Source of the DNA: Ovis canadensis | Taxonomy: Eukaryota; Chordata; Mammalia; Artiodactyla; Bovidae | NCBI RefSeq assembly: GCF_042477335.2 | Contig: NC_091257.1 | Coordinates: 46,966,501-47,030,500 of the forward strand | Direction: 5' to 3' | DNA: 64,000 bases | Shown here: positions 10,478 to 22,319 of the stretch, one piece after another | How the letters are laid out: every line of letters begins with the position of its first letter | Position numbering within the stretch: the first letter of the stretch is position 1 | Notes under the pieces: generated by a model | Seen by the model: the letters and a program-made list of their open reading frames with translations, nothing else | Databases searched by the model: none | Told to the model about the DNA's origin: nothing | Made by a program: the position numbers and the translations under genes

Positions 10478-13400
10478 CATCAGTTCAGTTCAGTTCACTT
10501 GCTCAGTCGTGTCTGACTCTTTGTGAATCCATGAACAACAGCATGCCAGGCCTCCCTGTCCATCACCAACTCCCGGAGTTTACTCAAACTCACATCCATT
10601 GAGTCGGTGATGCCATCCAGCCATCTCATCCTCTGTCATCCCCCGCTCCTCCTGCCATCAATCTTTCCCAGCATCAGGGTCTTTTCAGATGAGTCAGCTC
10701 TTCACATCATGTGGCCAAAGTATTGGAGTTTCAGCTTCAACATCAGTCCTTCCAATGAATACCCAGGACTGATCTTTAGGATGGACTGGTTGAATCTCCT
10801 TGAGTCCAAGGGACTCTCAAGAGTCTTCTCCAACACCACAGTTCAAAGCATCAATTCTTCAGTGCTCAGCTTTCTCTATAGTCCAACTCTCACATCCATA
10901 AATGACTACTGGAAAAACCATAACCTTGACTAGATGGACTTTGGTGACAAAGTAATGTCTCTGCTTTTTAATATGTTGTCTAGGATGGTCATAACTTTCC
11001 TACCAAGGAGTAAGTGTCTTTTAATTTCATGGCTGCAATCACCATCTGCAGTGATTTTGGAGCCCCCCAAAATAAAGTCACCCACTGTTTCCACTGTTTC
11101 CCCATCTATTTGCCATGAAGTGATTGGACCGGATGACATGATCTTAGTTTTCTGAATGTTGAGCTTTAAGCCAATTTTTCACTGTCCTCTTTCACTTTCA
11201 TCAAGAGGCTTTTTAGTTCCTCTTCACTTTCTGCCATAAGGGTGGTGTCATCTGCATATCTGAGGTTAATGATATTTCTCCCGGCAATCTTGATTCCAGC
11301 TTGTGCTTCTTCCAGCCCGGCGTTTCTCATGATGTACTCTGCATAGAAGTTAAATAAGCAGGGTGACAGTATACAGCCTTGACATACTCCCTTCTCAATT
11401 TGGAACCGGTCTGTTCCATGTCCAGTTCTAACTGTGGCTTCCTGACCTGCATACAGGTTTCTCAAGAGGCAGGTCAGGTGGTCTGGTATCCCCATTTCTT
11501 TCAGAATTTTCCACAGTGTATTGTGATCCACACACTCAAAGGCTTTGGCATAGTCAATAAAGCAGAAATAGATGTTTTTCTGGAACTCTCTTGCTTTTTC
11601 GATGATCCAGCAGATGTTGGCAATTTGATCTCTGGTTCCTCTGCCTTTTCTTAAACCAGCTTGAACATCTGGAAGTTCATGGTTTACATATTGCTGAAGC
11701 CTGGCTTGAAGAGTTTTGAGCATTACCTCATTAGTGTGTGAGATGAGTGCAATTGTGCAGTAGTTTCAGCATTCTTTGGCACTGCCTTTCTTTGGGATTG
11801 GAATGAAAACTGACCTTTTCCAGTCCTGTGGCCACTACTGAGTTTTCCAAATTTGCTGGCATATTGAGTGGAGCACTTTCACAGCATCATCTTTTAGGAT
11901 TTGAAATAGCTCAACTGAAATTCAAATCCCATGGATGGAGGAGCCTGGTAAGCTGCAGTCCATGAGGTCGCTAAGAGTCTGACACAACTGAGCGACTTCA
12001 CTTTGACTTTTCACTTTCATGCATTGGAGAAGGAAATGGCAACCCACTCCAGTACTCTTGCCTGGAGAATCCCAGGGACAGAGGAGCCTGGTGGGCTGCT
12101 GTCTATGGGATCACACAGAGTTGGACACGACTGAAGTAACTTAGCAGCAGCAGCAGCAGCAACTGGAATTCCATCACCTCCACTAGTTTTGTTCGTAGTG
12201 ATGCTTCATAAAGGCCAGTTGACTTCACATTCCAGGATGTCTGGCTCTAGGTGAGTGATCACACCATTGTGATTATCTGGGTCGTGAAGATCTTTTTTGT
12301 ATATTTCTTCTGTGTATTCTTGCCACTTCTTCCTAATATCTTCTGCTTCTGTTAGGTCCATACCATTTCTGTCCTTTATTGAGCCCATCTTTGCATGAAA
12401 CGTTCCCTTGGTATCTCTAATTTTCTTGAAGAGATTTCTAGTCTTTCCCATTCTATTGTTTTCCTCTATTTCTTTGCATTGATTGCTGAGGAATGCTTTC
12501 TTATCTCTCCTTGCTGTTCTTTGGAACTCTGCATTCAAATGGGTATATCTTTCCTTTTCTCCTTTGTTTTTTACTTCTCTTCTTTTCTTAGCTATTTGTA
12601 AGGCCTCCTCAGACAGCCATTTTGCCTTTTTGCATTTGTTTTTCTTGGGATGGTCTTGATCCCTGTCTCCTGTACAATGTCATGAACTTCTGTCCATAGT
12701 TCATCAGGCTCTCTATCTGATCTAGTCCCTTAAATCTATTCCTCACTTCCACTGTATAATCATAAGGAATTGATTTAGGTCATACCTGAATGGTCTAGTG
12801 GTTCCCCCTCTTTCTTGAATTTAAGTCTGAATTTGGCAATAAGGAGTTTGTGATTTGAGCCATAGTCAGCTTCCGGTCTTGTTTTTGCTGACTGTATAGA
12901 GCTTCTTCATCTTTGGCTGCAAAGAATATAATCAGTCTGATTTCAGTGTTGACCATCTGGTGATGTCCATGTGTAGAGTCTTCTCTTGTGTTGTTAGAAG
13001 AGGGTGTTTGCTATGACCAGTGCATTTTCTTGGCAAAACTCTATTAGTCTTTGCCCTGCTTCATTCTGTACTCCAAGGCCAAATTTGCCTGTTACTCCAG
13101 GTGTTTCTTGACTTCCTACTTTTGCATTCCAGTCCCCTATAATGAAAAGGACATCTTTTTTGGGTGTTAGTTCTAAAAGGTCTTGTAGGTCTTCATAGAA
13201 CCATTCATCTTCAGCTTCTTCACCATTACTGGTCAGTGCATAGACTTGGATTACCGTGATATTGAATGGTTTGCCTTGGAAACAAACAGATCATTCTGTC
13301 GTTTTTGAGACTGCATCCAAGTACTGCGTTTTGGACTCTTTTGTTGACTATGATGGCTACTCCATTTCTTCTAAGTGATTTTTGCCCACAGTAGTAGATA

Positions 13401-14104
13401 TAACGGTCATCTGAGTTAAATTCATCCATTCCAGTCCATCTTAGTTCACTGATTCCTGGAATGTTGAGGTTTACTCTTGCCATCTCCTGTTTGACCACTT
13501 CCAATTTGCCTTGATTTCTTGGACCTAAATTTTCAGGTTCCTATGCACTATTGCTCTTTACAGCATCGGACCTTGCTTCTATCACCAGTCACATCCACAA
13601 CTGGGTATTGTTTTTGCTTTGGCTCCATCTCTTCATTCTTTCTGGAGTCATTTCTCCACTGATCTCCAGTAGCATATTGGGCACCTACTGATCTGGGGAG
13701 TTCATCTTTCAGTGTCCTATCTTTTTCATAGTGTTCATGGTGTTCTCAAGGCAAGAATACTGAAGTGGTTTGGTATTCCCTTCTCTAGTGGACCACATTC
13801 TGTCAGACCTCTCCACCATGACCCGTCTGTCTTGTGTGGCCCCACACGACATGGCCTAGTTTCACTGAGTTAGACAAGCTGTGGTCCACGTGATCAGATT
13901 GGCTAGTTGTCTGTGACTGTGGTTTTAGTCTGTCTGCCCTCTGATGCCCTCTCTCAGCGCCTACTGTGTTACTTGGGTTTCTTTTACCTTGGACGTGGGG
14001 TATCTCTTCACAGTTGCTCCAGCAAAGCGCAGCCACTGCTCCTTATCTTGGATGTAGGGTAGCTCCTCTCGGCCACCACCCCTGACCTTGGATGCAGGGC
14101 AGCT
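10478..14104 (-). mobile_element. Near full-length BovB (RTE) LINE, antisense, inactivated
   Basis: On the - strand, from the right: a 5' region with repeated 'cttggatgcagggcagctc'-like units (about 14100-13980); an endonuclease part at 13504-13226 (LNIPGISELRWTGMDEFN); linker frames at 12538-12206; reverse transcriptase at 11723-11166, with FIDYAKAF (motif A) and LRYADDTTLMAE (catalytic YADD, motif C); a C-terminal part at 11139-10930; and the (AACTGA)n tail at 10478. RTE-type LINEs encode one apurinic-type endonuclease plus reverse transcriptase polyprotein and copy by target-primed reverse transcription. Here the frame is split by frameshifts and stops and by a SINE at 11924-12160, so no full protein can be made. 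Length without the SINE is about 3.4 kb, close to a complete element. Confidence 0.93.
11924..12160 (+). mobile_element. Bov-A2-type dimeric SINE inside BovB
   Basis: The first monomer is truncated and begins 'aaatcccatggatggaggag'; the second monomer begins 'ggagaaggaaatggcaac' and ends in a CAG run. It is flanked by a duplication of BovB sequence, 'aactgaaattc' at 11913-11923 and 'aactggaattc' at 12161-12171, one mismatch in 11. Confidence 0.88.
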
Positions 14105-14200
14105 CAATTACAATATATGTATATGTATTTGAATCACTTTGCTATATGCACCTGAAACTAACATAACATTATAAGTCAACTATATTCTAATAAAAAAATG
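14105..14200 (+). mobile_element. L1 3' terminal fragment
   Basis: 'gaatcactttgctatatgc', 'cctgaaactaacataacatt' and 'gtcaactatattctaataaa' are the terminal bases of the artiodactyl L1 3' UTR. Confidence 0.75.
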
Positions 14201-15204
14201 ATTCTTCCTCATGCCACTGTGACATCTTAAGCTTGATAAGGAGGTTTCTAAGGGTCATGAGTCCTAACGCTTATGAATAATTCATATCAGAAGGAAATAA
14301 TATCTCATCAATAATTTATTTTTTAATTAATAAATGTATTCAATTCATACTGACAGTTTTAAAATAATTGTATAGAAAGAAAACTGAAGTTTGTTCTTTA
14401 AATAACTCCTACTTATAGTCATCAAGCCCTTTGTTAGTCATTAATCATAAAAACTTATTTGTTTTAAAATGTTTTCACTTCTGCTCAGTACATTTCAACA
14501 AATTTTATTGCCTTTGTGTCTTTAACCTTTAGAGTTATTTCGTCTAATGACTCCCTGTAAATTTTATCTTATCAAGAAATGCGACAGCTCAGCATGTTGT
14601 TGGCTGAGTAAACTGTGTCAAGAGCTGAGAAATTCTTAGCAGTGAAATTGGTGCCTGAGTGGTTAAATGTTTGGAAAATAATGTTCTTTTTCTTTCATAA
14701 TCATCAGCAGTAAGTTCTGAGATCTGAGATTCCTTCATAATCTTAATACCCATGTGTTTATGGAGAGATACACACATTCACTTTCTCTCTCTCACACACA
14801 CACGTGCACACACACACTTACTCTTGTGATGCTGACGAGGAACACCCTACTCATTCAGATGACTGACCTGTTGATCAGCCACAGCTTCGTGGTCACAAAT
14901 GAGATACTTGTCTAAACAATCACACTGACTAGTTCAAAAATTTCAGGGGAAAGAACAGCTTAAAAATCTTAGATTCAGAATGTTACCCTTCCCTAAGACT
15001 CTCTCATGCTCAAAAAAAGACCCTCTTAGCACCAAACTAAACCTGGAGATCTGGGTTGTGGTCATTCCTGTAGGCTTCTTATAAAGTGACAAGACTGAAC
15101 CATTGAACTTCTGATTCATTTGATTTTATGATATGTGTATGGTTTATAATTAGCACTTGATGTATTGCCTCTAGAAAGTGATAAAGTTAAGAAATTGTCA
15201 ATTG
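14201..15204. other. Unassigned sequence with a short CA-rich tract
   Basis: Single-copy-looking, AT-rich sequence, probably TMEM236 intron. A short imperfect (CA)n tract lies at about 14792-14818. No exon-like open frame flanked by AG and GT was recognised. Confidence 0.4.
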
Positions 15205-15415
15205 GGGTCAAACAAGTCTGGGTGTGAATTCCAGCTCCGTTCATTCCTAACTGTGTATTTGAATTCAGGTGTCATTTTATCTCTTAGACTCCAGTTTCCA
15301 TATTTATTAACTGGGATAGTAATCCCTATTTCTCAATTTTTTTCTGAGGATTAAATGAGTCAATATGTGAAAGTGCTTACTTAGCTCAGTAATCAGTAAT
15401 GAGTATTATTTTGAA
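15205..15415 (+). mobile_element. MIR ancient SINE
   Basis: 'ggtgtgaattccagctccgt', 'cttagactccagtttccat' and 'gaggattaaatgagtcaata' follow the MIR order (tRNA-related body, core, 3' end). Confidence 0.75.
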
Positions 15416-15559
15416 ATGGTAAGAATGGCTTAGGATCCATACCTCCGGAAATACAAAGACACAAAAAGCATTCTCTGCCTCTACATTTTTTGGCATTGTG
15501 CTATCAATTGCTATCTTGAAGTTCCATGTGTGACACAGACCTCAAATAAGAGATCACTT

Positions 15560-15860
15560 GTATTTCATTTTCAAGTTTAAGTAAAATTTTAAATTTTAAT
15601 AAAAATTTAAATATTTTACTTTAAATAAAAATTTAAGAATTTGATGTTTAAATAAAATTTGAAATTTAAATAAAATGTTTATATTTAAATTTTAAACAAG
15701 TTGAAGGAAAAGTTAAATTTGAAATAAAATTTAAAAATTTAAATAAGGCATTTAAAATTTAAATTTATTTCTAAAAATATTTATTTATTTGACTGCAACA
15801 AATATAAATAAGGTAATATTCATTTATTTATTTTATAATATTTATTCTTTTATTTGTTTA
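15560..15860. repeat. AT-only low-complexity array (AAATTTAAATAAAA type)
   Basis: About 220 bases built from irregular 'aaatttaaataaaattt' units with very few G or C, then further AT-rich DNA. The same unit type resumes at 16155-16220, so the SINEs between appear to have inserted into it. Confidence 0.85.
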
Positions 15861-15990
15861 TTGGAGAAGGAAATGGCAACCCACTCCAGTATTCATACCT
15901 GGAAAATCCCATGGATGGAGGAGCCTGGTGGGCTACACCCCATGGGGTCACAAAGAGTCAGACACAACTGAGCCAGTAACACACACAGTC
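15861..15990 (+). mobile_element. Bov-A SINE monomer
   Basis: 'ggagaaggaaatggcaaccc' through 'gtcagacacaactgagccag', ending in a short CA run. Confidence 0.85.
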
Positions 15991-15994
15991 ACTT

Positions 15995-16153
15995 ATTTAT
16001 TGGGTCACAGCATGTGGGCCCTTCCATCTTCCTTGCAGCTGTGCCTGACCTTTTGGTTTCAGCCTGTGTATCTAGTTCCCTGGCCAGGGATCAAACCCAA
16101 GACCCCCACATTCAGAACGTGGAATCTTAGCCACTGGATCACCAGGGAAATCC
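15995..16153 (-). mobile_element. CHR-type SINE, antisense
   Basis: 'gggtcacagcatgtgggccc', 'ccctggccagggatcaaacc' and the end 'gatcaccagggaaatcc'. It lies only 79 bases before the TMEM236 last-exon acceptor. Confidence 0.82.
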
Positions 16154-16231
16154 TTGTAAGTTTAAATAAAATTGAATGAAAAGTTACATTTTAATGAAAA
16201 TTTAAAATTTAAATAAATCAATTTGTTGCAG

Positions 16232-16812
16232 GTAACGAAGACAGGCACATCCATACGACCAATTTGCAACAAATAAGAACTGTGACATGTGAAGCGAAGC
16301 AAAATGAAGAAAACCCGACTCGCCCACAGCCAGCCAGCAGGACCCACTTGTCGCGGCCACTAGGAGGCGCCACAGGGAGCTCCTCTCCTGAGCTGGAGGG
16401 ACCCCAGGAGCCCACCTTTGAATGGGGAATCCTGAGAACGCTGTCCCAACAGGACGTGCGTGCAGAGATCTTCCTCGGGAGCTTTCTAGTCTGGGCTGAC
16501 ACCATAGAAATGGTGCGGGTGGCCGGACACCCCAGGGTGTACAAGTCAGGCTGGCTGTACGCGGTCTACATCTTCAGTTACATTTCTCTTCTTCGAATGA
16601 TATTCACTCCCCGGAACCCGCTCCTGAATTCCCTTGTCATCCTTCTCCAAGATCTACCTTTTATCTTTGTTAGACTGAGTTTAATCATTGTTCTGGGAAC
16701 AATCACACCCGTATTGGGTCTTTTTAAAAATGTGCTGGTGACTCTGTCTTATGTTTACTTCAATTTCTTAACCAAATTCAGGATGTTCTCTACCTTTGAG
16801 AGGTCTTTTTAA
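16232..16812 (+). CDS. TMEM236: TMEM236 last coding exon (C-terminal half)
   Basis: TMEM236 is a multi-pass membrane protein of unknown biochemical role. This exon begins after an AG at 16230-16231 with two bases that complete a split codon (phase 1). It reads [18 protein letters not shown] and ends [10 protein letters not shown] before TAA at 16810-16812, giving about 192 residues. Hydrophobic segments can be seen in [35 protein letters not shown], the long [20 protein letters not shown] part running to [10 protein letters not shown], and [12 protein letters not shown]; the preceding soluble part is rich in P, S, T and Q. The similarity to human TMEM236 as I recall it is strong over the C-terminal 130 residues and weak in the polar segment. 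The frame is uninterrupted, so a functional gene is likely. Earlier exons were not found and should lie left of the window. The acceptor has almost no pyrimidine tract, only 'atttgttgcag'. Confidence 0.93.
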
Positions 16813-18092
16813 AGAGAAAATGTCCTATGGTCAAACCTCTTTTTTATGCACATGCATACATTTGTGATCTTTTGGGGGGTCAGGCATATGTTACTTTGCA
16901 CTCTAGAAAGAAATGAAGAAATAGATGCTAGAGAAAAAACTAGTTTTAAAAACTATAACATGTCAATTTTTTAAATGTATGCAAATGGTGCTAAATGTAA
17001 GCAAAGTTGTAGTCTTCTAAGTTGGTTCCCCTAGATTTGTAGAAAATGTCAGTAGTTAATTTTGTTATGTATTCTGCATTTTTTCTAAAAGTACCCTTCA
17101 GTAAAGCATCTTAAAAAATGAGAACATGTCTTCCTACTAAGTTAGTCCAAGAATGAGATTTTTTTATTGTTGACAGAAAGGGCATTACAAGAATTAGTTA
17201 AAATTAATTTTAGGAAATAAGCCTGTTATTATTAAATAAGTTTAGATTCTATCAATACTTTTAACAAATTGACCCTGAGGAATGAGATGGGGAGGGAGGT
17301 TGAAGGGGGATTCAGGGTGTGGGACGCATGCACACCCATGGCTGATTCATGTATTTTTTTTTAAAAATTGAATTGTTTTAGAGTCTCCTTCAGACATGTA
17401 ATTATGTTCTTTATTCCACTGTGGCAAGAGATTTTTATGTAATTGATTTCAGCAGAGAAAACAGTTTAATTTCACAGACATTTGACTCAATTTAATGTAA
17501 TGAAGTTAAGGTAAGATCTAGATAAACTTTTATAACAGGAAGCCATTAATTGAAGAGGAAAATTTCAAAGTAAAAGAATATTTATTTGTGGAATTTGATA
17601 CCATCATGAAAGCAAGGTGCAAGCCCTGTTTAAAGTTCAACTTACAAATATAACAACAAGTGCATTAGTGTCTTATGTGATAATATATAATAGTTATCTT
17701 GACATTAAATAATTAAATATGGAATTATGTGATTTGATTTCATATGTTGGGATACCCTCAGATATGCATAGCAGGGGCTCTCCACTCTGTATAAATTTTC
17801 CAATGCTATAGAGATTTCCAAGAGTCTTACATGTGCAGAGTAATGTTTTATGCAGGCAATCTCTTCAGTGATCTGCGGTAACAAATAGCTTAAAGAATGA
17901 ATAACTGAATTTACTGTCACTCCAACTTTCCACCAAATCCTGCAGTCTCACTCTCCCCCTAGGCTTTATGGTTTTTCCGTATACCGTAAGATAAGGTCTA
18001 TTCACAATTGCTGAAAGCTTAACTTCTGGTTTTATGACTTGGGGCAAACATCCAAAAGTGAGTATATTACTAGTACTTTAATAAGGTTAGTA
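16813..18092 (+). other. TMEM236: TMEM236 3' UTR and downstream flank
   Basis: AT-rich single-copy-looking sequence directly after the TMEM236 stop. I could not place a poly(A) site with confidence: no clean AATAAA was seen in the first few hundred bases, and 'agtaaagcatc' near 17100 is only a weak candidate. A 100-base L1 3' scrap ('gatggggagggaggttgaag') sits at 17270-17370. Confidence 0.5.
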
Positions 18093-18291
18093 GTGTTAGT
18101 TGCTCAGTCGTGGGTGATTCTTTGCGATCCCATGGACTGTAGTCCACCAGGCTCCTCTTTCCGTGGGGTTCTCCAGACAAGAATACTGGAGTGGATTGCC
18201 ATTCCCTTCTCCAGGGGATTTTCTCAACACAGGAATCAAACCTGGGTCTCCTGCACTGCAGGCAGATTCTTTACTGTTTGAGCTACAAATA
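18093..18291 (-). mobile_element. Bov-tA SINE, antisense
   Basis: 'gttgctcagtcgtgggtgat', 'ggattgccattcccttctcc' and the end 'cactgcaggcagattcttta' give the reverse of a complete Bov-tA. Confidence 0.88.
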
Positions 18292-18626
18292 AGGTTAAAT
18301 AGTACTTTATAGGTCTGAGAGGATTAACTAGATAGGGAGTGTTCTCATTGTATTGTCTGGCTAACTATAATAACTGATAAAAGCTAAGACTTTTAATTGG
18401 AGCAAATCCCTGCAGAGAAACGGGTAGTTTAATGCATTGTTTTAATTTTCCTATTTTTTCTTTTCTGTGTCTTTGCTTACCCTCTGGGAATAATAATTTA
18501 AACCATACACTTGTGAAAAATAATATATGAAATCTTTAGGTTACCTCAGACTATAATTTTTCATCAAATAGTATTATGTTTAGAAGTCAGTAATCTACTG
18601 AAGATAGAGATTAAAGTTGATGTAAG
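18292..18626. other. Unassigned AT-rich sequence
   Basis: No recognisable gene, RNA or repeat. It could still belong to a long TMEM236 3' UTR. Confidence 0.35.
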
Positions 18627-18772
18627 CAGACTTCCCTGGTGGTCCTGTGGCTAAGACTCCATGCTCCCAAGTGCAGGCTACTAGATTTGATCCCCAGTCA
18701 AGGAGCTAGATCCTGCATGCTGCAACTAAAGACCTGGCAGAGCCAAATAAATAAATGTTTTTTGATAAAGGT
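18627..18772 (+). mobile_element. CHR-type SINE
   Basis: 'cagacttccctggtggtcct', 'ctaagactccatgctcccaa' and an A-rich end 'gccaaataaataaatg'. Confidence 0.8.
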
Positions 18773-19560
18773 TAAAATTTTAAAAGACTTAAACGTGATA
18801 TAGGTATTAATTCAAAAAAGTGTCCCTCTTATGAGTTCTTATAGAACCCTAACTATAGCACTTTTTAAAGACTTTCATTGTGTGTTTGCTTTTCTGAGTT
18901 CCTCATTAATCTTTAAATCCTTAAAGAAAGGCCTGAGAATATCTTGTTTAGCAATGCATCTTATCTTCCTCTGTCAATCCCACAGAAACTTATAATGCTT
19001 GTAACTCTAAAACAAGATTATCACACAAATAATTACTCTCAATTTATACCTGATAGTTTTTTATTAAGAAAAATATATAACCATGTAGTTCATTTTAATA
19101 TTCCTAAATATGAAAATATTTTATGTACATTTATATTTATCTTTGTATTGGAATGTATAGAGTGAACAATGCTCAGATAATTTGGGAAGTATTACTTATT
19201 GGAGTTTAGAATGCATTTTGCACTTAATTGAACATGAATGTGCCTGATATTTTGGAGAGTCACAACACTGTATAAATAATGAAGGCATGTACAAAACACT
19301 CCATGTAGGAGGAAAATTACAGAGTACCTAATTTAATTTAACAGTTTTAAGGGTATGTGCATGTTTATAAAGTTTGTCTATGGTATTTAACAGACATTGC
19401 AGCAAATTATGCTAATAAAACATTGGTTGTTATACACTCTGTGATTAAAAGTTAAGCTATTAAAATTACATTGCAATTCTCATTGTTTGTAATGGTTTTT
19501 TTTAAAAAAATTAAGACCCATGTAGCTTTTGTGTCCTTATAAAAAGTTATGAACATTACA
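18773..19560. other. Unassigned AT-rich sequence
   Basis: No gene called. A 73-residue + frame at 18944-19165 is rich in I, F, Y and L, as AT-rich noise gives, and has no known similarity. Confidence 0.4.
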
Positions 19561-20535
19561 TATAGATAAAAGAAAATGGATGGAGAAAAATATACCATGC
19601 TAACACTAATCAAAAGAAAGCAGCACTTACATTAACTTCAGACAGACCAGACTTCAAAGTGAGAAAAATTTTTCAAGGGTTAAGAAAGGGATTATTACAT
19701 AATAATAAAGGAGTCAATTCTCTCAGGAGACATAATCTGTAGTGTATATACACCTAATGACAGAGCCACATAAGGCAAAAACTTTGCAGAAAGAAATAGA
19801 TGAAGCTACAATCATAGTTGGAAACTTCAACACCCATCTCTCAGAAATGGACAGTTCCGGCAGATAGAAAATCAGTAAAGACAGAGTTGAATTCAATAAC
19901 ACTAATCAATTAATTGGATATAACTGACTTCTGTGGTCCACTTCATCTGACAACAGCAGAATACACATGCTTCTCAAGCTCACAAGAAACATTTACCAAG
20001 ATAAGCCACATTCTGGGGCATAACACACACTTCAACAAATTTAAAAGAAGAAACAATATAAAGTCTTTTTTCATAAAGGAATTAAATTAGAAATCAATAA
20101 CAGGTAATAGAAAAATTCCCAATTACATGGAGATTATGCAGCACATTTCTAAATAGCACATGGGTCAAAGAAAGCTCACCAGAAATTAAAATATATTTTG
20201 GAGTAAATAAAAATGAAAACAAACCTTATCCAAATGTATGGAGTTGTACAAATGTACAAGCATAAGCAGTATTTAGAGGGAAATTTATAGTAAAATAAGT
20301 TTCCACCTTGGGAAGCTAGAAAAAGAAGAGCAATCAAATGCCAATAGGGGAAGAAAAGAAATAATAAGAATTACAGCAGAAATCAATGAAATTGAAACAA
20401 AATATATAGAGGAAAACCAATAAAACCAAAACCAATGCATGTGTGGGAACAGGGGAGGAGATGGGAAGTCTTTGTAATTTCCACTCAATTTTATTGTAAA
20501 CCTAAAATTGCTCAAAAAAATGTCTTCCTAAAAAA
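19561..20535 (+). mobile_element. Old L1 (L1M-type) ORF2 fragment
   Basis: 'aacactaatcaaaagaaagc', 'cttcaacacccatctctcag', 'acaacagcagaatacacatg' and 'gcagtatttagagggaaatt' run in L1 ORF2 order. Many indels and stops, with a short 3' piece up to 20535. Coding capacity is lost. Confidence 0.75.
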
Positions 20536-20539
20536 GTAG

Positions 20540-20905
20540 TAGTGTTGTTGTTTGGTCACTAAGTCGTGTTCAACTCTTTGCGACCCCATGTACTGCAAAA
20601 TGCCAGACTCCTTGATACTCCAGTATGTCCTGGAATTTGCTTAAATTCATATCCATTGAGTTGGTGATACTATCTAACCATCTCATCCTCTGATGCCCCC
20701 TCCTCCTTTTGTCTTCAATCTTTCCCAGCATCCGTGTCTTTTCCAGTGAGTTGTCTCTTTACATCAGGTGGCCAAAGTATTGGAGCTTCAGCATCAGTCC
20801 TTCAATGAATATTCAAGGTTGCTTTCCCTTAGGATTGACTGGTTTGATCTCCTTGCTGTCCAAGGGAGTCTCAAGAGTCTTCTCCAGCATAATAATTCAA
20901 AAGCA
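20540..20905 (-). mobile_element. BovB LINE 3' end, antisense
   Basis: 'gtcactaagtcgtgttcaac' on the left and 'ccaaggGAGTCTCAAGAGTC'-type sequence on the right. 5'-truncated and diverged. Confidence 0.85.
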
Positions 20906-21019
20906 AAAAAAATAGTCTTAAATAGATCAAACTTTAAAAATATGTTTTGGGAATAATATTTTCCAAAGTAATATTTGCTTGTAAACTGGCATTCATACAT
21001 ACACAAATCTTAATTTTTA

Positions 21020-21437
21020 GGATGTGCCTATGTGAGAGTTGGACTGTGAAGAAAGCTGAGCGCTGAAGAATTGATGCTTTTGAACTGTGGTGTTGGAGAA
21101 GACTCTTGAGAGTCCCTTGGACTGCGAGGAGATCCAACCAGTCCATTCTAAAGGAGATCAACCCTGGGTGTTCTTTGGAAGGAATGATGCTAAAGCTGAA
21201 ACTCCAGTACTTTGGCCACCTCATGCGAATAATTAACTCATTAGAAAAGACTCTGATGCTGGGAAGGATTGGGGGCAGGAGGAGAAGGGGACGACAGAGG
21301 ATGAGATGGCTGGATGGCATCACCGACTCAATGGATGTGAATCTGAATGAACTCCGGGAGTTGGTGATGGACAGGGAGGCCTGGCGTGCTGCCATTCATG
21401 GGGTTGCAAAGAGTCAAACATGACTGAGCGACTGAAC
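21020..21437 (+). mobile_element. BovB LINE 3' end, first copy of a tandem pair
   Basis: Begins at the 'gtgagagttggactgtgaag' part of the C-terminal coding region and ends 'gactgagcgactgaactg'. The frame [19 protein letters not shown] to [10 protein letters not shown] is open over about 105 residues but is only the tail of the BovB protein. Confidence 0.9.
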
Positions 21438-21781
21438 TGCTGAGAGTCCCTTGGACTGCAAGAAAATCCAACCGGTCCATTCTAAAGGAGATCAGCCCTG
21501 GGTGTTCTTTGGAAGGAATGATGCTAAAGCTGAAATTCCAATACTTTGGCTACCTCATGTGAAGAGTTGACTCATTGGAAAAGACTGTGATGCTGGGAGG
21601 GATTGGGGGCAGGCGGATAAGGGGATGACAGAGGGTGAGATGGCTGGATGGCATCACCGACTCAGTGGACATAAGTTTGGGTAAACTCCGGGAGTTGATG
21701 ATGGACAGGGAGGTCTGGCGTGCTGCAATTCACGGAGTCGCAAAGAGTCTGACACAACTGAGAGACTGAACTGAACTGAAC
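21438..21781 (+). mobile_element. BovB LINE 3' end, second tandem copy
   Basis: Restarts at 'gagagtcccttggactgcaa' and repeats the same approximately 335-base segment as 21104-21437, ending 'gaactgaactgaact'. The two copies differ at scattered positions. Confidence 0.88.
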
Positions 21782-22318
21782 TTAATTTCATAGCTGCAGT
21801 CACCATCTGCAGTGATTTTGGAGCCCCCCAAAATAAAATCTGACACTGTTTCTACTGTTTACCCATCTATTTCCCATTAAGTGATGGGACCAGATGCCAT
21901 GATCTTAGCTTTCTGAATGTTGAGCTTTAAGTCAACTTTTTCACTCTCCTCCTTCTGTTTCATCAAGAGGCTTTTTAGTTCCTCTTCACTTTCTGCCATA
22001 AGGGTGGTGTCATCTGCATATCTGAGGTTATTGATACTTCTCCCGGCAATCTTGATTTCAGCTTGTATTTCTTCCAGCCCAGCATTTCTCATGATGTACT
22101 CTGCATATAAGTTAAATTAGCAGGGTGACAATATACAGCCTTGATGTACTCCTTTTCCTATTTGGAATCAGTCTGTTGTTCCATGTCCAGTTCTAACTGT
22201 TGCTTCCTGACCTGCATACAGGTTTCTCAAGAGGCAGGTCAGATGGTCTGGTATTCCCATCTCTCTCAGAATTTTCCACAGTTTATTGTGATCCACACAG
22301 TCAAAGGTTTTGGCATTA
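21782..22318 (-). mobile_element. BovB reverse-transcriptase segment, antisense
   Basis: The - strand encodes [19 protein letters not shown] and the upstream GIPDHLTCLLRNLYAGQEA. The 3' tail is absent: the segment abuts the + copy at 21781 and stops at L1 sequence at about 22320. Confidence 0.88.
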
Positions 22319-22319
22319 T

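Noticed and set aside
11166-11723. 185-codon - frame with YADD
   Set aside because: BovB reverse transcriptase remnant; annotated as mobile element.
1-16231. Search for earlier TMEM236 exons
   Set aside because: No exon-like segment matching the N-terminal membrane part was recognised; they probably lie to the left of the window.
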